Assembly: GCA_035265935.1 (NCBI GenBank)
Contig: DATFOC010000076.1
Location: 11,581 to 75,580 of the forward strand
Direction of reading: 5' to 3'
Length of the DNA: 64,000 bases
Source: JACDAN01 sp035265935
GTDB taxonomy: Bacteria; Actinomycetota; Thermoleophilia; Gaiellales; Gaiellaceae
Part shown: positions 23,932-31,802 of the stretch, piece by piece
How positions within the stretch are numbered: the first letter of the stretch is position 1
How the letters are laid out: every line of letters starts with the position of its first letter
Made by a program: the position numbers and the translations under genes
Notes under the pieces: generated by a model
What the model was told of the DNA's origin: nothing
The model's input: only the letters and a program-made list of their open reading frames with translations
Databases searched by the model: none

Positions 23932-25268
23932 GGCTCGGTGTGCACCACGACGTCGGCGACTTCGGGCAGCTCGGCGCGGATCCGTTCTTCGATCTCGCTC
24001 GCGCGCTCGTGAGCCTCGGCCAGCGAATTGGCGGCAATCTGCACGGTGACGAAGAGCAGGACGCCGTCCTGCGTCTCGATGAAGCGCACCTCGCGCGGCG
24101 GCTTGCCCGTCCGCTCGCGCACGATCCCGGCGACGGCGCGCTCGTCCGCCACGGCCAGGCGTTCGCCGGGGCCGGCCTCTCGAAGCGGCTCGAGGTGCGT
24201 CTGCACCGAAACGACCGCTGGAACCGCCTGCCCGATCGCACGCTCGACCTGCGACGCGACCTCATGCGCCTCGGCCAGCGGCAGCTCGCCGGGCAGCTTG
24301 AGGTGGAGCCCGACCTCGACACCGCCGTTCACGGTCACAACCCGAAGGTTGTGCACCTCCCTGACTCTGGGGACAGCGAGCGCGGCGGCCAGGACGCGCT
24401 CGCGGAGCGCCTCCTCCGTGCGCGGCTCCACGTGGACGACGACATCGCTCTCGGGAAGCGCATCCTGAACCGCGCGCTCGACGCGGTCAGCGGCGGCATG
24501 CCCCTGCCCCACCGCGGCGCCGGGAGGGACGCCGATGACGACGTCAGCGAAGTGGCGACCGGCCGAGCTGCGCAACCTGAGCCTCCGCAGCTCGACCGGC
24601 GGGTCGACGCCGGCGATCGCCTCGCGCGCGGCCTCGTGCGCCTCGTCCGGCGTCGTGTCCATGAGCACGTCGATGTTCGAGCGGATGAGCCTTGCGGCGG
24701 CCATCAGTACGAGCACGGCGACGAAGAGCGCTGCAAGCGAGTCTGCCTTGCCGTATCCGCCCGCGACGAGGGCGAGGCCGATCAACACGGCGACGGAGCC
24801 GGCGAGGTCGCCGCCGAAATGAAGCGCGTTCGCCTCGAGCGCCGCGCTCCCGTAGCGGCGCGAGCCTCGCCAGGACACCAGGGTCCGGCTTGTGTCGACG
24901 GCGATGACTACCCCGATCACCAGGAACGTGTACCAGGCCGCGTCGACATCTCGCTCGGCCGAACCGGCCAGGTGCTCGATCGCCCTGTAGGAGATGAAGA
25001 GGCTGGCGAGGACGAGGATCGTCGCCTCGGCGAGCGCAGCAAGGTGCTCCGCCTTGCCGTGGCCGTATGCGTGGCCGGGGTCGGCCGGCCGCCCGGCAAC
25101 GCCGAGCGCGAAGAACGTCAGCAGCGCCGCGACGAGATCCGTTCCCGAGTGGATCGACTCCGAGATGAGCCCCAGACTGCCGCTCGCAAAGCCTGCGCCG
25201 AGCTTCAGCCCGATCAGCACGAGCGCCGCGACGACGGAGACGAGCGCGGTTCGGCGCTGCGGCGTCAC
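23928..25268 (-). CDS. Cation diffusion facilitator with three tandem C-terminal domains
   Basis: A 446-residue CDF-family metal/proton antiporter, far longer than the usual 300. Residues 1-200 hold six membrane helices with metal ligands HSGTD in helix 2 and HFGGD in helix 5, the His/Asp pattern common for zinc. The cytoplasmic part contains three similar ferredoxin-like units, at about residues 215-285, 290-365 and 370-446. They end in the related strands VVVHVEP, VSVQTHLEP and VVVHTEP. The GTG start at 25268 overlaps the previous stop (GTGA). The reading frame is open upstream, but only as shadow. Confidence 0.85.
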   Translation of the reverse strand: MTPQRRTALVSVVAALVLIGLKLGAGFASGSLGLISESIHSGTDLVAALLTFFALGVAGRPADPGHAYGHGKAEHLAALAEATILVLASLFISYRAIEHLAGSAERDVDAAWYTFLVIGVVIAVDTSRTLVSWRGSRRYGSAALEANALHFGGDLAGSVAVLIGLALVAGGYGKADSLAALFVAVLVLMAAARLIRSNIDVLMDTTPDEAHEAAREAIAGVDPPVELRRLRLRSSAGRHFADVVIGVPPGAAVGQGHAAADRVERAVQDALPESDVVVHVEPRTEEALRERVLAAALAVPRVREVHNLRVVTVNGGVEVGLHLKLPGELPLAEAHEVASQVERAIGQAVPAVVSVQTHLEPLREAGPGERLAVADERAVAGIVRERTGKPPREVRFIETQDGVLLFVTVQIAANSLAEAHERASEIEERIRAELPEVADVVVHTEP

Positions 25269-26674
25269 TGCAGGCTCCGGAGCGCCGAGCGGGCGGCGTT
25301 CAACCCGCACATGCCGTGGACGCCTCCGCCCGGCGGCGTCGACGACGAGCACAGGTAGAGCCCGTCGGCGGGCGTGGAGTACGGATCCAGGCGTACTGCA
25401 GGCCGCGTGTAGAGCTGGCGCAGGTCCTGGACGCCGCCGTTGATGTCCCCTCCGACGTAGTTCGGGTTGCGCGCCTCGACGTCGGCCGGGCTCATGGCGT
25501 GCCGCGCGAGGATCAGATCGCGGAATCCAGGGGCAAAGCGCTCGATCTGCGCCTCCATCCGTTCGGTCATGTCCACGGTCGACCCGTTCGGGACATGGCA
25601 GTAGGCCCAGAGGGTGTGCTTTCCGGCCGGGGCCCTCGTCTCGTCGAAGAGGCTCTGCTGCGCGACGATCATGTATGGCCGCTCCGACGCCTGACCGCGC
25701 CAGACGGCGTCCTCGGACTCGACGATCTCGGCCGCCGTGCCGCCGATGTGCACGGTTCCCGCTCGCGCGCACTCCTCCGCCGTCCACGGCGCGGGGCCGT
25801 CGAGCGCCCAGTCGAGCTTGAACACACCGGGGCCATAGCGGTACCGGCGCAACGCCCGTAGGTAGCGATCCGGCAGCCAGTGGCCCGCGACGCCGATCAC
25901 ACCCTGCGGCGTCAGGTCGAGCAGGGTCACTACGGACGGTGGGAGCTCGTCTACCGAGGCGACCGGCCGTCCGGTCTCGACCTCGCCGTCCAGCGACCGG
26001 AGGTAGGAGACGAGTGCGTCGGCGATAGCCTGCGATCCCCCGCGGGCCATGGGCCAGCCGTACGCGTGCCCGAGCAGGGCGAGGACGAGCCCGAAAGACG
26101 CAGTCGGGCTGCGGCGGAGTGACTGGATCGAATGCGCAGCGAGCCCCACGAAGAGCGCCTGTCCCCGCTCGCTCTCGAAGCGGCCGGCCAGCCCTGCGGC
26201 GGAGCGGAATGCATTGAGGCCGAACCGGGCTGCGCCGATCGGGTGGCGCGGAAACGGGCGAGGGCCGAGGAGAAACGGCACGAGCCGATCCTGCTCCCGG
26301 ACCAGCGGCTCGATCAGCTTCCGGTAGGCCGGCCCGTCCGTTCCGAGCCGAACGGCCGTCGCCGCCACGGATCGTTCGAGCAGGACGGCCGATCCGTCGT
26401 CCAAGGGGTGCGCGAGGAGCAGATCGGGGTGGACGAGCTCCAGTCCGTGCTCCGCAAGCGGCAGCTCCGAGAAGAATGGCGACGCGGCCACAAGCGGATG
26501 GATCGCCGAACAGACGTCGTGAAGGAACCCGGGCTCGGTCAGCTCTGCCGAGCGAGTCCCTCCTCCGACGGTCTCCGCCCGCTCGACGACCTGCACCGAG
26601 CGGCCTGCGCGCGCCATCGTGATCGCCGCGGCCAGGCCATTGGGGCCCGACCCGACGACAACGGCGTCAGGCAT
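25265..26674 (-). CDS. Phytoene-desaturase-like FAD-dependent oxidoreductase
   Basis: A 469-residue flavoprotein. The Rossmann dinucleotide motif is VVGSGPNGLAAAITMARAG at residues 6-24, followed by the acidic strand end VVERAETVGGG. The C-terminal FAD segment YLCSSSTPPGGGVHGMCG is typical of the CrtI/COG1233 group. No other carotenoid gene is nearby, and many COG1233 proteins have unknown substrates. It overlaps the DUF2071 gene by eight bases and the CDF gene by four, so it is part of one long transcript with the tyrosine catabolic genes. Confidence 0.88.
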   Translation of the reverse strand: MPDAVVVGSGPNGLAAAITMARAGRSVQVVERAETVGGGTRSAELTEPGFLHDVCSAIHPLVAASPFFSELPLAEHGLELVHPDLLLAHPLDDGSAVLLERSVAATAVRLGTDGPAYRKLIEPLVREQDRLVPFLLGPRPFPRHPIGAARFGLNAFRSAAGLAGRFESERGQALFVGLAAHSIQSLRRSPTASFGLVLALLGHAYGWPMARGGSQAIADALVSYLRSLDGEVETGRPVASVDELPPSVVTLLDLTPQGVIGVAGHWLPDRYLRALRRYRYGPGVFKLDWALDGPAPWTAEECARAGTVHIGGTAAEIVESEDAVWRGQASERPYMIVAQQSLFDETRAPAGKHTLWAYCHVPNGSTVDMTERMEAQIERFAPGFRDLILARHAMSPADVEARNPNYVGGDINGGVQDLRQLYTRPAVRLDPYSTPADGLYLCSSSTPPGGGVHGMCGLNAARSALRSLQ

Positions 26675-27464
26675 CGTCGAGAGGCCAGATGACGACGTCC
26701 TGGCGTGCCGAGAAGTGCAGCAGCGGAACCTCGTCGAGGAGCTCGATCCCGGGCGGCGGCATGGTGTTCTCCTCGATCTCGGCTTCGGCGGGCTGGAGTG
26801 GCCACGGCTCGTGGTGGATCTCGGCCCGCTTCAACCGCCCTGCGTCCTCCGCGTACAGGCAGTAGCGCTCGGTCAGGAAGTGGGCCAGCGAGCTCGGATC
26901 GGCGTCGATGACGTCGCCGATCGGCCGGTACCCGACGCGAAGGGCCCCACGTTCACCGCCGCCACGCATGCTCTCGTACCTGAGCCGGCCGTCTCGCCAG
27001 TCGGCCCGCATGTCGGCGCGGAAGTACGGGAGCTTGTAGGCGCGCCGCGCCGCCTCGACGGCGAGGTCGCTCTCAGCATCGAGGCTGAAGAACCAGATCC
27101 CGGGCTTTCCGCCGGCCGTGACGTAGGTACGAGTGTTGACCTCGAGAAAGGACGAGATCAGCGGCAGCGGCGGCAGCCCGCGCGCCCTGAGCCCGGTGAC
27201 GCGAAACGGCGTCACCCCGATCCACGCCGCGTCCTCGAAGAGATCGAGCTCGAGCCCATCGGGGAGGTGCGGCCGGAGCGCGTCCGCTGGCGCTCGCCAG
27301 TGCGCGAAGAGCAGGTCGTCCCAGGTCTGGCCCATCACCCACGACGTCTCGGGCAGCCGCCAGGGCCGGTGATCGGTCGCCTCCAGCGAGGCCGATTGCC
27401 GGGCCGGTGCCTGTAGGGCGTCAAGGAGGCTCCGGGAGAGTGCGCCGCCCATCGTCCATGGCAC
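26667..27464 (-). CDS. DUF2071 (YqjF-like) protein
   Basis: A 265-residue member of the DUF2071 family, whose fold resembles acetoacetate decarboxylase but whose activity is unknown. Typical stretches are MGQTWDDLLFAHWRAPADAL, RPHLPDGLELDLFEDAAWIG, FLEVNTRTYVTAGGKPGIWF and YRPIGDVIDADPSSL. An in-frame ATG four codons in is an alternative start. It lies 69 bases downstream of hpd and overlaps the FAD oxidoreductase gene by eight bases. Confidence 0.88.
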   Translation of the reverse strand: MPWTMGGALSRSLLDALQAPARQSASLEATDHRPWRLPETSWVMGQTWDDLLFAHWRAPADALRPHLPDGLELDLFEDAAWIGVTPFRVTGLRARGLPPLPLISSFLEVNTRTYVTAGGKPGIWFFSLDAESDLAVEAARRAYKLPYFRADMRADWRDGRLRYESMRGGGERGALRVGYRPIGDVIDADPSSLAHFLTERYCLYAEDAGRLKRAEIHHEPWPLQPAEAEIEENTMPPPGIELLDEVPLLHFSARQDVVIWPLDDA

Positions 27465-27533
27465 CCTACGGAACCGGACGATGCGTCAGACGCTGCGCGG
27501 CATCATTGATCGGGCGCTGACCGAGCCTTTGCC

Positions 27534-28628
27534 CTAGAGGTTGCCGCGGAGCGCCTGCTCGCGCTCGATGCTCTCAAAGAGCGCCTTGAAGTTGCCCTCG
27601 CCGAAGGTCGTCGCGCCGTGGCGCTCGATGACTTCGAAGAACACCGTTGGCCGGTCCTGGGCAGTCTTCGTGAAGATCTGGAGCAGGTAGCCGTCCTCGT
27701 CGCGGTCAGCCAGGATGCGCAGCCGCTTCAGGTCGTCGTAGTCCTCCGAGATCTCGCCCACGCGGCCCTCGACCTCGTCGTAGTACGCCTCGGGCGTGTC
27801 CAGGAAGATCACGCCGCGCTCCTTCAACGCCTCGACCGTCCTGACGACGTCGTCGCTCTGCATCGCGATGTGCTGGACGCCGGGACCGCCGTTGAACTCG
27901 AGGTACTCCTCGATCTGGCTCTTCCGCTTCCCCTCGGCCGGCTCGTTGATCGGGAACTTGATCTTCCCGCTTCCGTCCGACATGACTTTCGACATCAGCG
28001 CCGAGTACTCGGTCTGGATCTGGTCGTCGCCGAAGTGGACGATGTTCGTCATCCCGAAGACGCGCTCGTAGAACTCGACCCAGTGATTCATCCGGCCGAG
28101 CTCGACGTTGCCGACGACGTGGTCGAGGGCGATCAGCCCGACCCCGTCGGGCGGCTGTCCGTTCTCGATCGTGGACCGGTATCCGGGCAGGTATGGCCCC
28201 GCATAGTCCCCACGGTTCACGAACGTGTGGATGACCTCACCGTAGGTGCCGATCGCCGACAGCTCGACACGGCCGAACTCGTCTTCGACCCAGCGCGGCT
28301 CCGCAATTCCGCGCGCGCCCCGCTGGACGGCCTGGCGGTACGCCTCCTCCGCGCTCGGGACCTGCAGGCCAATCGACTTGGCGCTGTCCCCGTGCCGGCA
28401 GGCGAACTCGGTGACCTCGTTCTGGGCGCGGAGGCCGCTCGTGAGGACGAAGCGGATGTCGCCCTGCTCGAGCACGTAGGACGCACGGTCGCGGACGCCC
28501 GTCTCGGGGCCTGCGTACGCGCTACGGGTGAACCCGAACGCCTGCTCGTAGTAGTAGGCCGCCTGCTTGGCGTTACCGACCCAGAGCTCGACGTGGTCCC
28601 AGCCCTGCAGCGGCATGAAGTCCGTCAT
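27534..28628 (-). CDS. hpd: 4-hydroxyphenylpyruvate dioxygenase
   Basis: Converts 4-hydroxyphenylpyruvate to homogentisate with Fe(II) and O2, second step of tyrosine breakdown and the supplier of HmgA's substrate. It is 364 residues. The two vicinal-oxygen-chelate halves are clear, and the iron ligands are visible in the second: His in LIALDHVVGN, His in GVQHIAMQSDD and Glu in TVFFEVIERHG. The ATG at 28628 overlaps the stop of the phosphotransferase gene (ATGA), yet a TAAGAT box seven bases upstream suggests a promoter inside that gene. Confidence 0.96.
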   Translation of the reverse strand: MTDFMPLQGWDHVELWVGNAKQAAYYYEQAFGFTRSAYAGPETGVRDRASYVLEQGDIRFVLTSGLRAQNEVTEFACRHGDSAKSIGLQVPSAEEAYRQAVQRGARGIAEPRWVEDEFGRVELSAIGTYGEVIHTFVNRGDYAGPYLPGYRSTIENGQPPDGVGLIALDHVVGNVELGRMNHWVEFYERVFGMTNIVHFGDDQIQTEYSALMSKVMSDGSGKIKFPINEPAEGKRKSQIEEYLEFNGGPGVQHIAMQSDDVVRTVEALKERGVIFLDTPEAYYDEVEGRVGEISEDYDDLKRLRILADRDEDGYLLQIFTKTAQDRPTVFFEVIERHGATTFGEGNFKALFESIEREQALRGNL

Positions 28629-29482
28629 GTGTCGGATCTTAGTCCGAGTTCGCGCAAAGCCCAGGGGATCGCCACGCGAGCCTGCGCGAGCTGAAACGCT
28701 CGAACGCCTGGAGCCGTGGGCGGCGGCGGGAGTCCTGCGCGCGACGCGAAGAATCCGGCGAGCACGGCGGCCAGCCCACCTGCGCCCGGAAGGAGCTCGT
28801 GTGGCGGCGGCCCGCCCTCCAGATGCAGCGATGCAGCCCAGCCGGCGAGGTCGAGGTCGGGGTTTCCGAGATGCACGAAGTTCCAGTCGACGAGCACTGC
28901 TCCGCGGTCGGCGAGGCAGAGGTTGTCGCTCCGGACGTCCAGATGCAGCAGCGCATCTCCTTCGATCGGAGCACGCTCGGCGGCACCCCGGAGCGTCGGC
29001 AGGCATTCATCGAGCCACCCGGCAGACCAGGCGCCGAGCGAGAGGAACGGCGCCGGGTCCCGTTCGATCTCGGCCCAGCCGCCCACGAACTTCTCCCGGT
29101 CCTCCCTGATTGGCGGGACCCAGGACGGAGCCGGCGTCGACCAGACAGCGCTGAGTGTCGCCCGAACTTCATCGATCGCGCAGGCGTCCCACGGAGGAGG
29201 CCAGCGCGCCGCGCTCAGGTCCTCGATCACGAGCAGGGGTGGATTACCGGCGTCGCAGCCCAGAAGCGTCGGCATGAACGAGCCCTGCACGGCTTCGTAG
29301 AAGCGGATCTCTTGGCGCAGGAACTCGCTCGTCACGTCCTCCGCCCCCGCCTTGACGAACGCGGTCGAACCGTCGTCGAGCTCGGCAATCGCATGGAACG
29401 CCTGTGCGTATCCGCGAGTCTGGATCCCCCTCAGCGAGCGAACCGGGCGGTGGACCGCTGCGGCGACGCGCTTCTCGATCAC
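28625..29482 (-). CDS. Aminoglycoside phosphotransferase-fold kinase
   Basis: A 285-residue protein of the APH/choline kinase-like superfamily. I start at the GTG at 29482, which overlaps the EamA stop (GTGA). The lysine strand is STAFVKAGAEDV, the catalytic loop LLHLDVRSDNLCLADRG has the HxDxxxxN pattern, and the metal site is VLVDWNFVHLGNPDLDLAG. Such proteins phosphorylate small molecules; chromosomal members are rarely resistance genes. Its substrate is unknown. It overlaps both neighbours by four bases. Confidence 0.85.
   Translation of the reverse strand: MIEKRVAAAVHRPVRSLRGIQTRGYAQAFHAIAELDDGSTAFVKAGAEDVTSEFLRQEIRFYEAVQGSFMPTLLGCDAGNPPLLVIEDLSAARWPPPWDACAIDEVRATLSAVWSTPAPSWVPPIREDREKFVGGWAEIERDPAPFLSLGAWSAGWLDECLPTLRGAAERAPIEGDALLHLDVRSDNLCLADRGAVLVDWNFVHLGNPDLDLAGWAASLHLEGGPPPHELLPGAGGLAAVLAGFFASRAGLPPPPTAPGVRAFQLAQARVAIPWALRELGLRSDT
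28636..28641 (-). promoter_or_regulatory. Candidate leaderless -10 box of hpd
   Basis: TAAGAT on the minus strand, seven bases before the hpd ATG, within the 3' end of the phosphotransferase gene. Confidence 0.4.
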
Positions 29483-30366
29483 GCCGACTCCAACGCCGGT
29501 CGACGCCGGGCGAGAACGAGCGCGAGCCCGATCGTCAGGCCTCCGGCGACTTGCAGCCACGTCAGCTCCTCCGACAACAGCACGACCGCGAACAACGCAG
29601 CCAGGAACGGTTGGAGGTTCGTCACCAGTGTCGCGCGCGACGGCCCCACTCGATCGATCGCGGTGAACCAGAGGAAGTTCGTGAGGACGAGCGGGCCGAG
29701 TACCGCGAAGACGAACCCAGCCCACACGAGCGGCTCGAGATCCCAGGCCTGGTCGAGCAGCTGCGGAATCCCGGTGATCACGAGCGGAACGGCGCCGAAC
29801 CCGAGCGCGCCGGCGCTGATCCGCCAGACCGAGTAGCGGCGGAGCAACGGGACGATCGCGACCGAGTAGAAGCCCCAGGTCGCCGCCGCGAGGAAGGCGA
29901 GCAAATTTCCGAGCAAGTTCCCAGAGACGCCGCTCGCAGACCCTGCGGCGACGAGCGCGACGCCGAGGAACGAGATGGCGGCCGCGATCCAGAAGCGCCG
30001 GTGCAGCCGCTCCACGCCGAATCCGTAGGCGACGATCGCCGTGACGATCGGCAGGCTCCCGAAGATCAGCGCAACCGTGGAGGCATTCGTGAGGTCGATC
30101 GCGTACATGAAGCCAATCGAGTTGAGGTAGATCCCGATGAACGCCGCCCCGGCGAGAAACAGCCCGTGGCGGCGCTTGAATCGCAGCGAGCGCTCCCAGC
30201 GGTAGGTGATCCCCGAGACCACGAGCGCCGCGGCGCTGAACCGGAGGGCGGAGTACGCGAGCGGCTGGAACCCATGCGTCACCGCATAGCGCGTAACCGT
30301 GAAGTTGAATGCCCAGATCGTGACGGTGGCGAGGAGCATCCCTTCGGCCGCGCTGATCCTCCGCAC
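29479..30366 (-). CDS. EamA-family drug/metabolite transporter
   Basis: A 295-residue membrane protein with ten predicted helices in two EamA repeats. Representative segments are MLLATVTIWAFNFTVTRYAV at the start (the usual WGxxF-like opening with Asn-Phe), YALRFSAAALVVSGITYRWE, and in the second half NLQPFLAALFAVVLLSEELT, which carries the conserved P and E of the last repeat. The substrate is unknown. It starts the transcript that runs through the phosphotransferase into hpd. Confidence 0.88.
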   Translation of the reverse strand: MRRISAAEGMLLATVTIWAFNFTVTRYAVTHGFQPLAYSALRFSAAALVVSGITYRWERSLRFKRRHGLFLAGAAFIGIYLNSIGFMYAIDLTNASTVALIFGSLPIVTAIVAYGFGVERLHRRFWIAAAISFLGVALVAAGSASGVSGNLLGNLLAFLAAATWGFYSVAIVPLLRRYSVWRISAGALGFGAVPLVITGIPQLLDQAWDLEPLVWAGFVFAVLGPLVLTNFLWFTAIDRVGPSRATLVTNLQPFLAALFAVVLLSEELTWLQVAGGLTIGLALVLARRRPALESA

Positions 30367-30440
30367 CGTCGCGACCCTACCGATGAGTTCTGCGGCTCCC
30401 GTGGGTCCGTACGGAAAACGAGCCAGGAGGAGGTAGAGCG

Positions 30441-31022
30441 ATGGGAAGACTGATCGTCACGGAGTTCGTCTCGATGGACGGCGTCATGGAAGCGCCAGGC
30501 GGTGAGGAGGGCTACAAGCACACGGCGTGGACGTTCGAGTTCCCGGACGAGGGCCAGTACGAGGTCAAGACGAAGGAGACGGACGAGGCCGAGGTGATGT
30601 TGCTCGGCCGCGTTACCTACGAGGGCTTCGCGGCGGCGTGGCCCGAGCGGGAGCAGGCCGACGACGAGGCCACGGCCGCCTTCGCCAAGCGGTTCAACTC
30701 GATGCCGAAGTACGTGGTCTCCACGACGCTCGAGGAGGCGACCTGGCAGAACACGACGATCCTGCGGAGCCTCGACGACGTCGCGCGCCTCAAGGGCGAG
30801 ATCGAGGGGGACATCCTGGCCCATGGCAGCAACACGCTGGTCCACGGCCTGCTCGAGCGAGATCTCGTCGATGTGCTGCGCCTGATGATCTTCCCGGTCA
30901 TCCTCGGGATCGGAAAGCGCATCTTCCCGGACGACCTCGACGACAAGATCGTCTTCGACCTGACCGACCAGCGGCAGTACGGCTCGATCGTCGTTCACGA
31001 CTACACACGCCAGGGGCGGTAG
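30441..31022 (+). CDS. Dihydrofolate reductase-like (RibD C-terminal) protein
   Basis: A 193-residue reductase of the RibD_C/DHFR fold. The opening GRLIVTEFVSMDGVMEAPGG, the middle LLGRVTYEGFAAAWP and the NADPH-site region ILAHGSNTLVHGLLE are diagnostic of the YwjB/YyaP-like group that stands apart from true folate or riboflavin enzymes. Its physiological substrate is unknown. A strong AGGAGGAGG ribosome binding site precedes the ATG. It is divergent from the EamA gene with a 74-base gap and has no obvious partner. Confidence 0.88.
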   Translation: MGRLIVTEFVSMDGVMEAPGGEEGYKHTAWTFEFPDEGQYEVKTKETDEAEVMLLGRVTYEGFAAAWPEREQADDEATAAFAKRFNSMPKYVVSTTLEEATWQNTTILRSLDDVARLKGEIEGDILAHGSNTLVHGLLERDLVDVLRLMIFPVILGIGKRIFPDDLDDKIVFDLTDQRQYGSIVVHDYTRQGR

Positions 31023-31062
31023 GTCGGATACTCGTGGCGCTCGCCGTGCGGTCGCCGTAAGG

Positions 31063-31458
31063 TTGACCGGTGAGCGACGTGCAGGCAATCGACGACGCGG
31101 GGCTCCCGCTCCAGTTTTCCTGGCGCTCGTTGGTTCGTACGCGCTCGCCGCGACGCTGTTGCTCATGGGGCTGCTGGGCTTCTTCATCTGGGATGCCCTC
31201 GACGACGCGGTCGGCGTCGGTGCGACGATCCTCGGGATTCTCGTCCTTGCAGCGACATATCTGGCCTGGCGGGGAAGCCGTGCCGGACGCGCGTTGATCG
31301 GGCTGCTCGCCGCGATTGGCGCCGTTGCGGGTGTCATCTACGTCTTCACCGGCCCCTCCTCGGCGATTATCGGCTCGCTGGTCGTGGCCGCGCTCGGCGC
31401 CGGCACCGTCGCGCTGCTCTTCCTGCCCGAGGCCTCCAAGCGCTTCTACGCGGCCTGA
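31063..31458 (+). CDS. Four-helix membrane protein with a probable frame switch near its start
   Basis: A 131-residue open frame from TTG 31063. From about residue 17 it encodes four hydrophobic helices (VFLALVGSYALAATLLLMGL, then GVGATILGILVLAATYLAW, and two more). The first 17 codons have poor third-position GC, whereas the frame beginning at GTG 31070, which has an AAGG site seven bases upstream, has high third-position GC and a natural N-terminus (VSDVQAIDDAGLPLQ). The two frames would join by a one-base shift near the TTTT run at 31115-31118. The true protein probably starts at 31070. No family is recognised. Confidence 0.6.
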   Translation: MTGERRAGNRRRGAPAPVFLALVGSYALAATLLLMGLLGFFIWDALDDAVGVGATILGILVLAATYLAWRGSRAGRALIGLLAAIGAVAGVIYVFTGPSSAIIGSLVVAALGAGTVALLFLPEASKRFYAA

Positions 31459-31479
31459 ACGACGGTACGCTCCGGCTCA

Positions 31480-31776
31480 GTGGAGACCGAGCCGACCAGG
31501 GAGGACATCGACGCGCTCGTCGGGCCGGCGACGCCGCACTTCGCGTACCAGATCCGCGCGCGCGTGCGTGAGCTGGTCGAGGGGCTGCCGGAGGATCATC
31601 CGGTCCGCCAGTACGGCGAGGAGCAGATCGAGCTGCTCGACCGGCTCGGCTATGCCTCGTCGAAGGCGGAAGACGGGCCGCCCGAGCCGCGCACGCGCAT
31701 CGGCTGGGAGCGCATGCCGAGCGCCGCGCCGGCCGACCACCCGCTTCCCAGGAGCTCACCTCAGAGTGAGCGCTGA
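31480..31776 (+). CDS. Small acidic hypothetical protein
   Basis: A 98-residue soluble protein from GTG 31480. The N-terminal 60 residues are helical and acidic (EPTREDIDALVGPATPHFAY, then RVRELVEGLPEDHPVRQYGE), followed by a proline-rich tail. I recognise no family, but the codon bias is that of a real gene. It follows the membrane protein gene by 21 bases. Its stop lies inside the loop of a strong hairpin (31752-31795) that separates it from fabL. Confidence 0.55.
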   Translation: METEPTREDIDALVGPATPHFAYQIRARVRELVEGLPEDHPVRQYGEEQIELLDRLGYASSKAEDGPPEPRTRIGWERMPSAAPADHPLPRSSPQSER

Positions 31777-31795
31777 GCCGCCCTGAGGCGAGCTC
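31752..31795. promoter_or_regulatory. Long hairpin between the small acidic gene and fabL
   Basis: Arms 31752-31764 and 31783-31795 pair at 12 of 13 positions, with one A/C mismatch. The stem ends seven bases before the fabL ATG. It could terminate the upstream message or hide the fabL start region (GAAGGG). There is no T-run. Confidence 0.5.
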
Positions 31796-31802
31796 CGAAG
31801 GG

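Noticed and set aside
25265..26674. Calling the flavoprotein phytoene desaturase (crtI)
   Set aside because: No phytoene synthase or cyclase is present, and the COG1233 group is functionally broad.
27534..29006. A longer 490-residue version of the hpd frame
   Set aside because: The extra N-terminus is low-complexity shadow of the phosphotransferase gene; the HPPD family starts at 28628.
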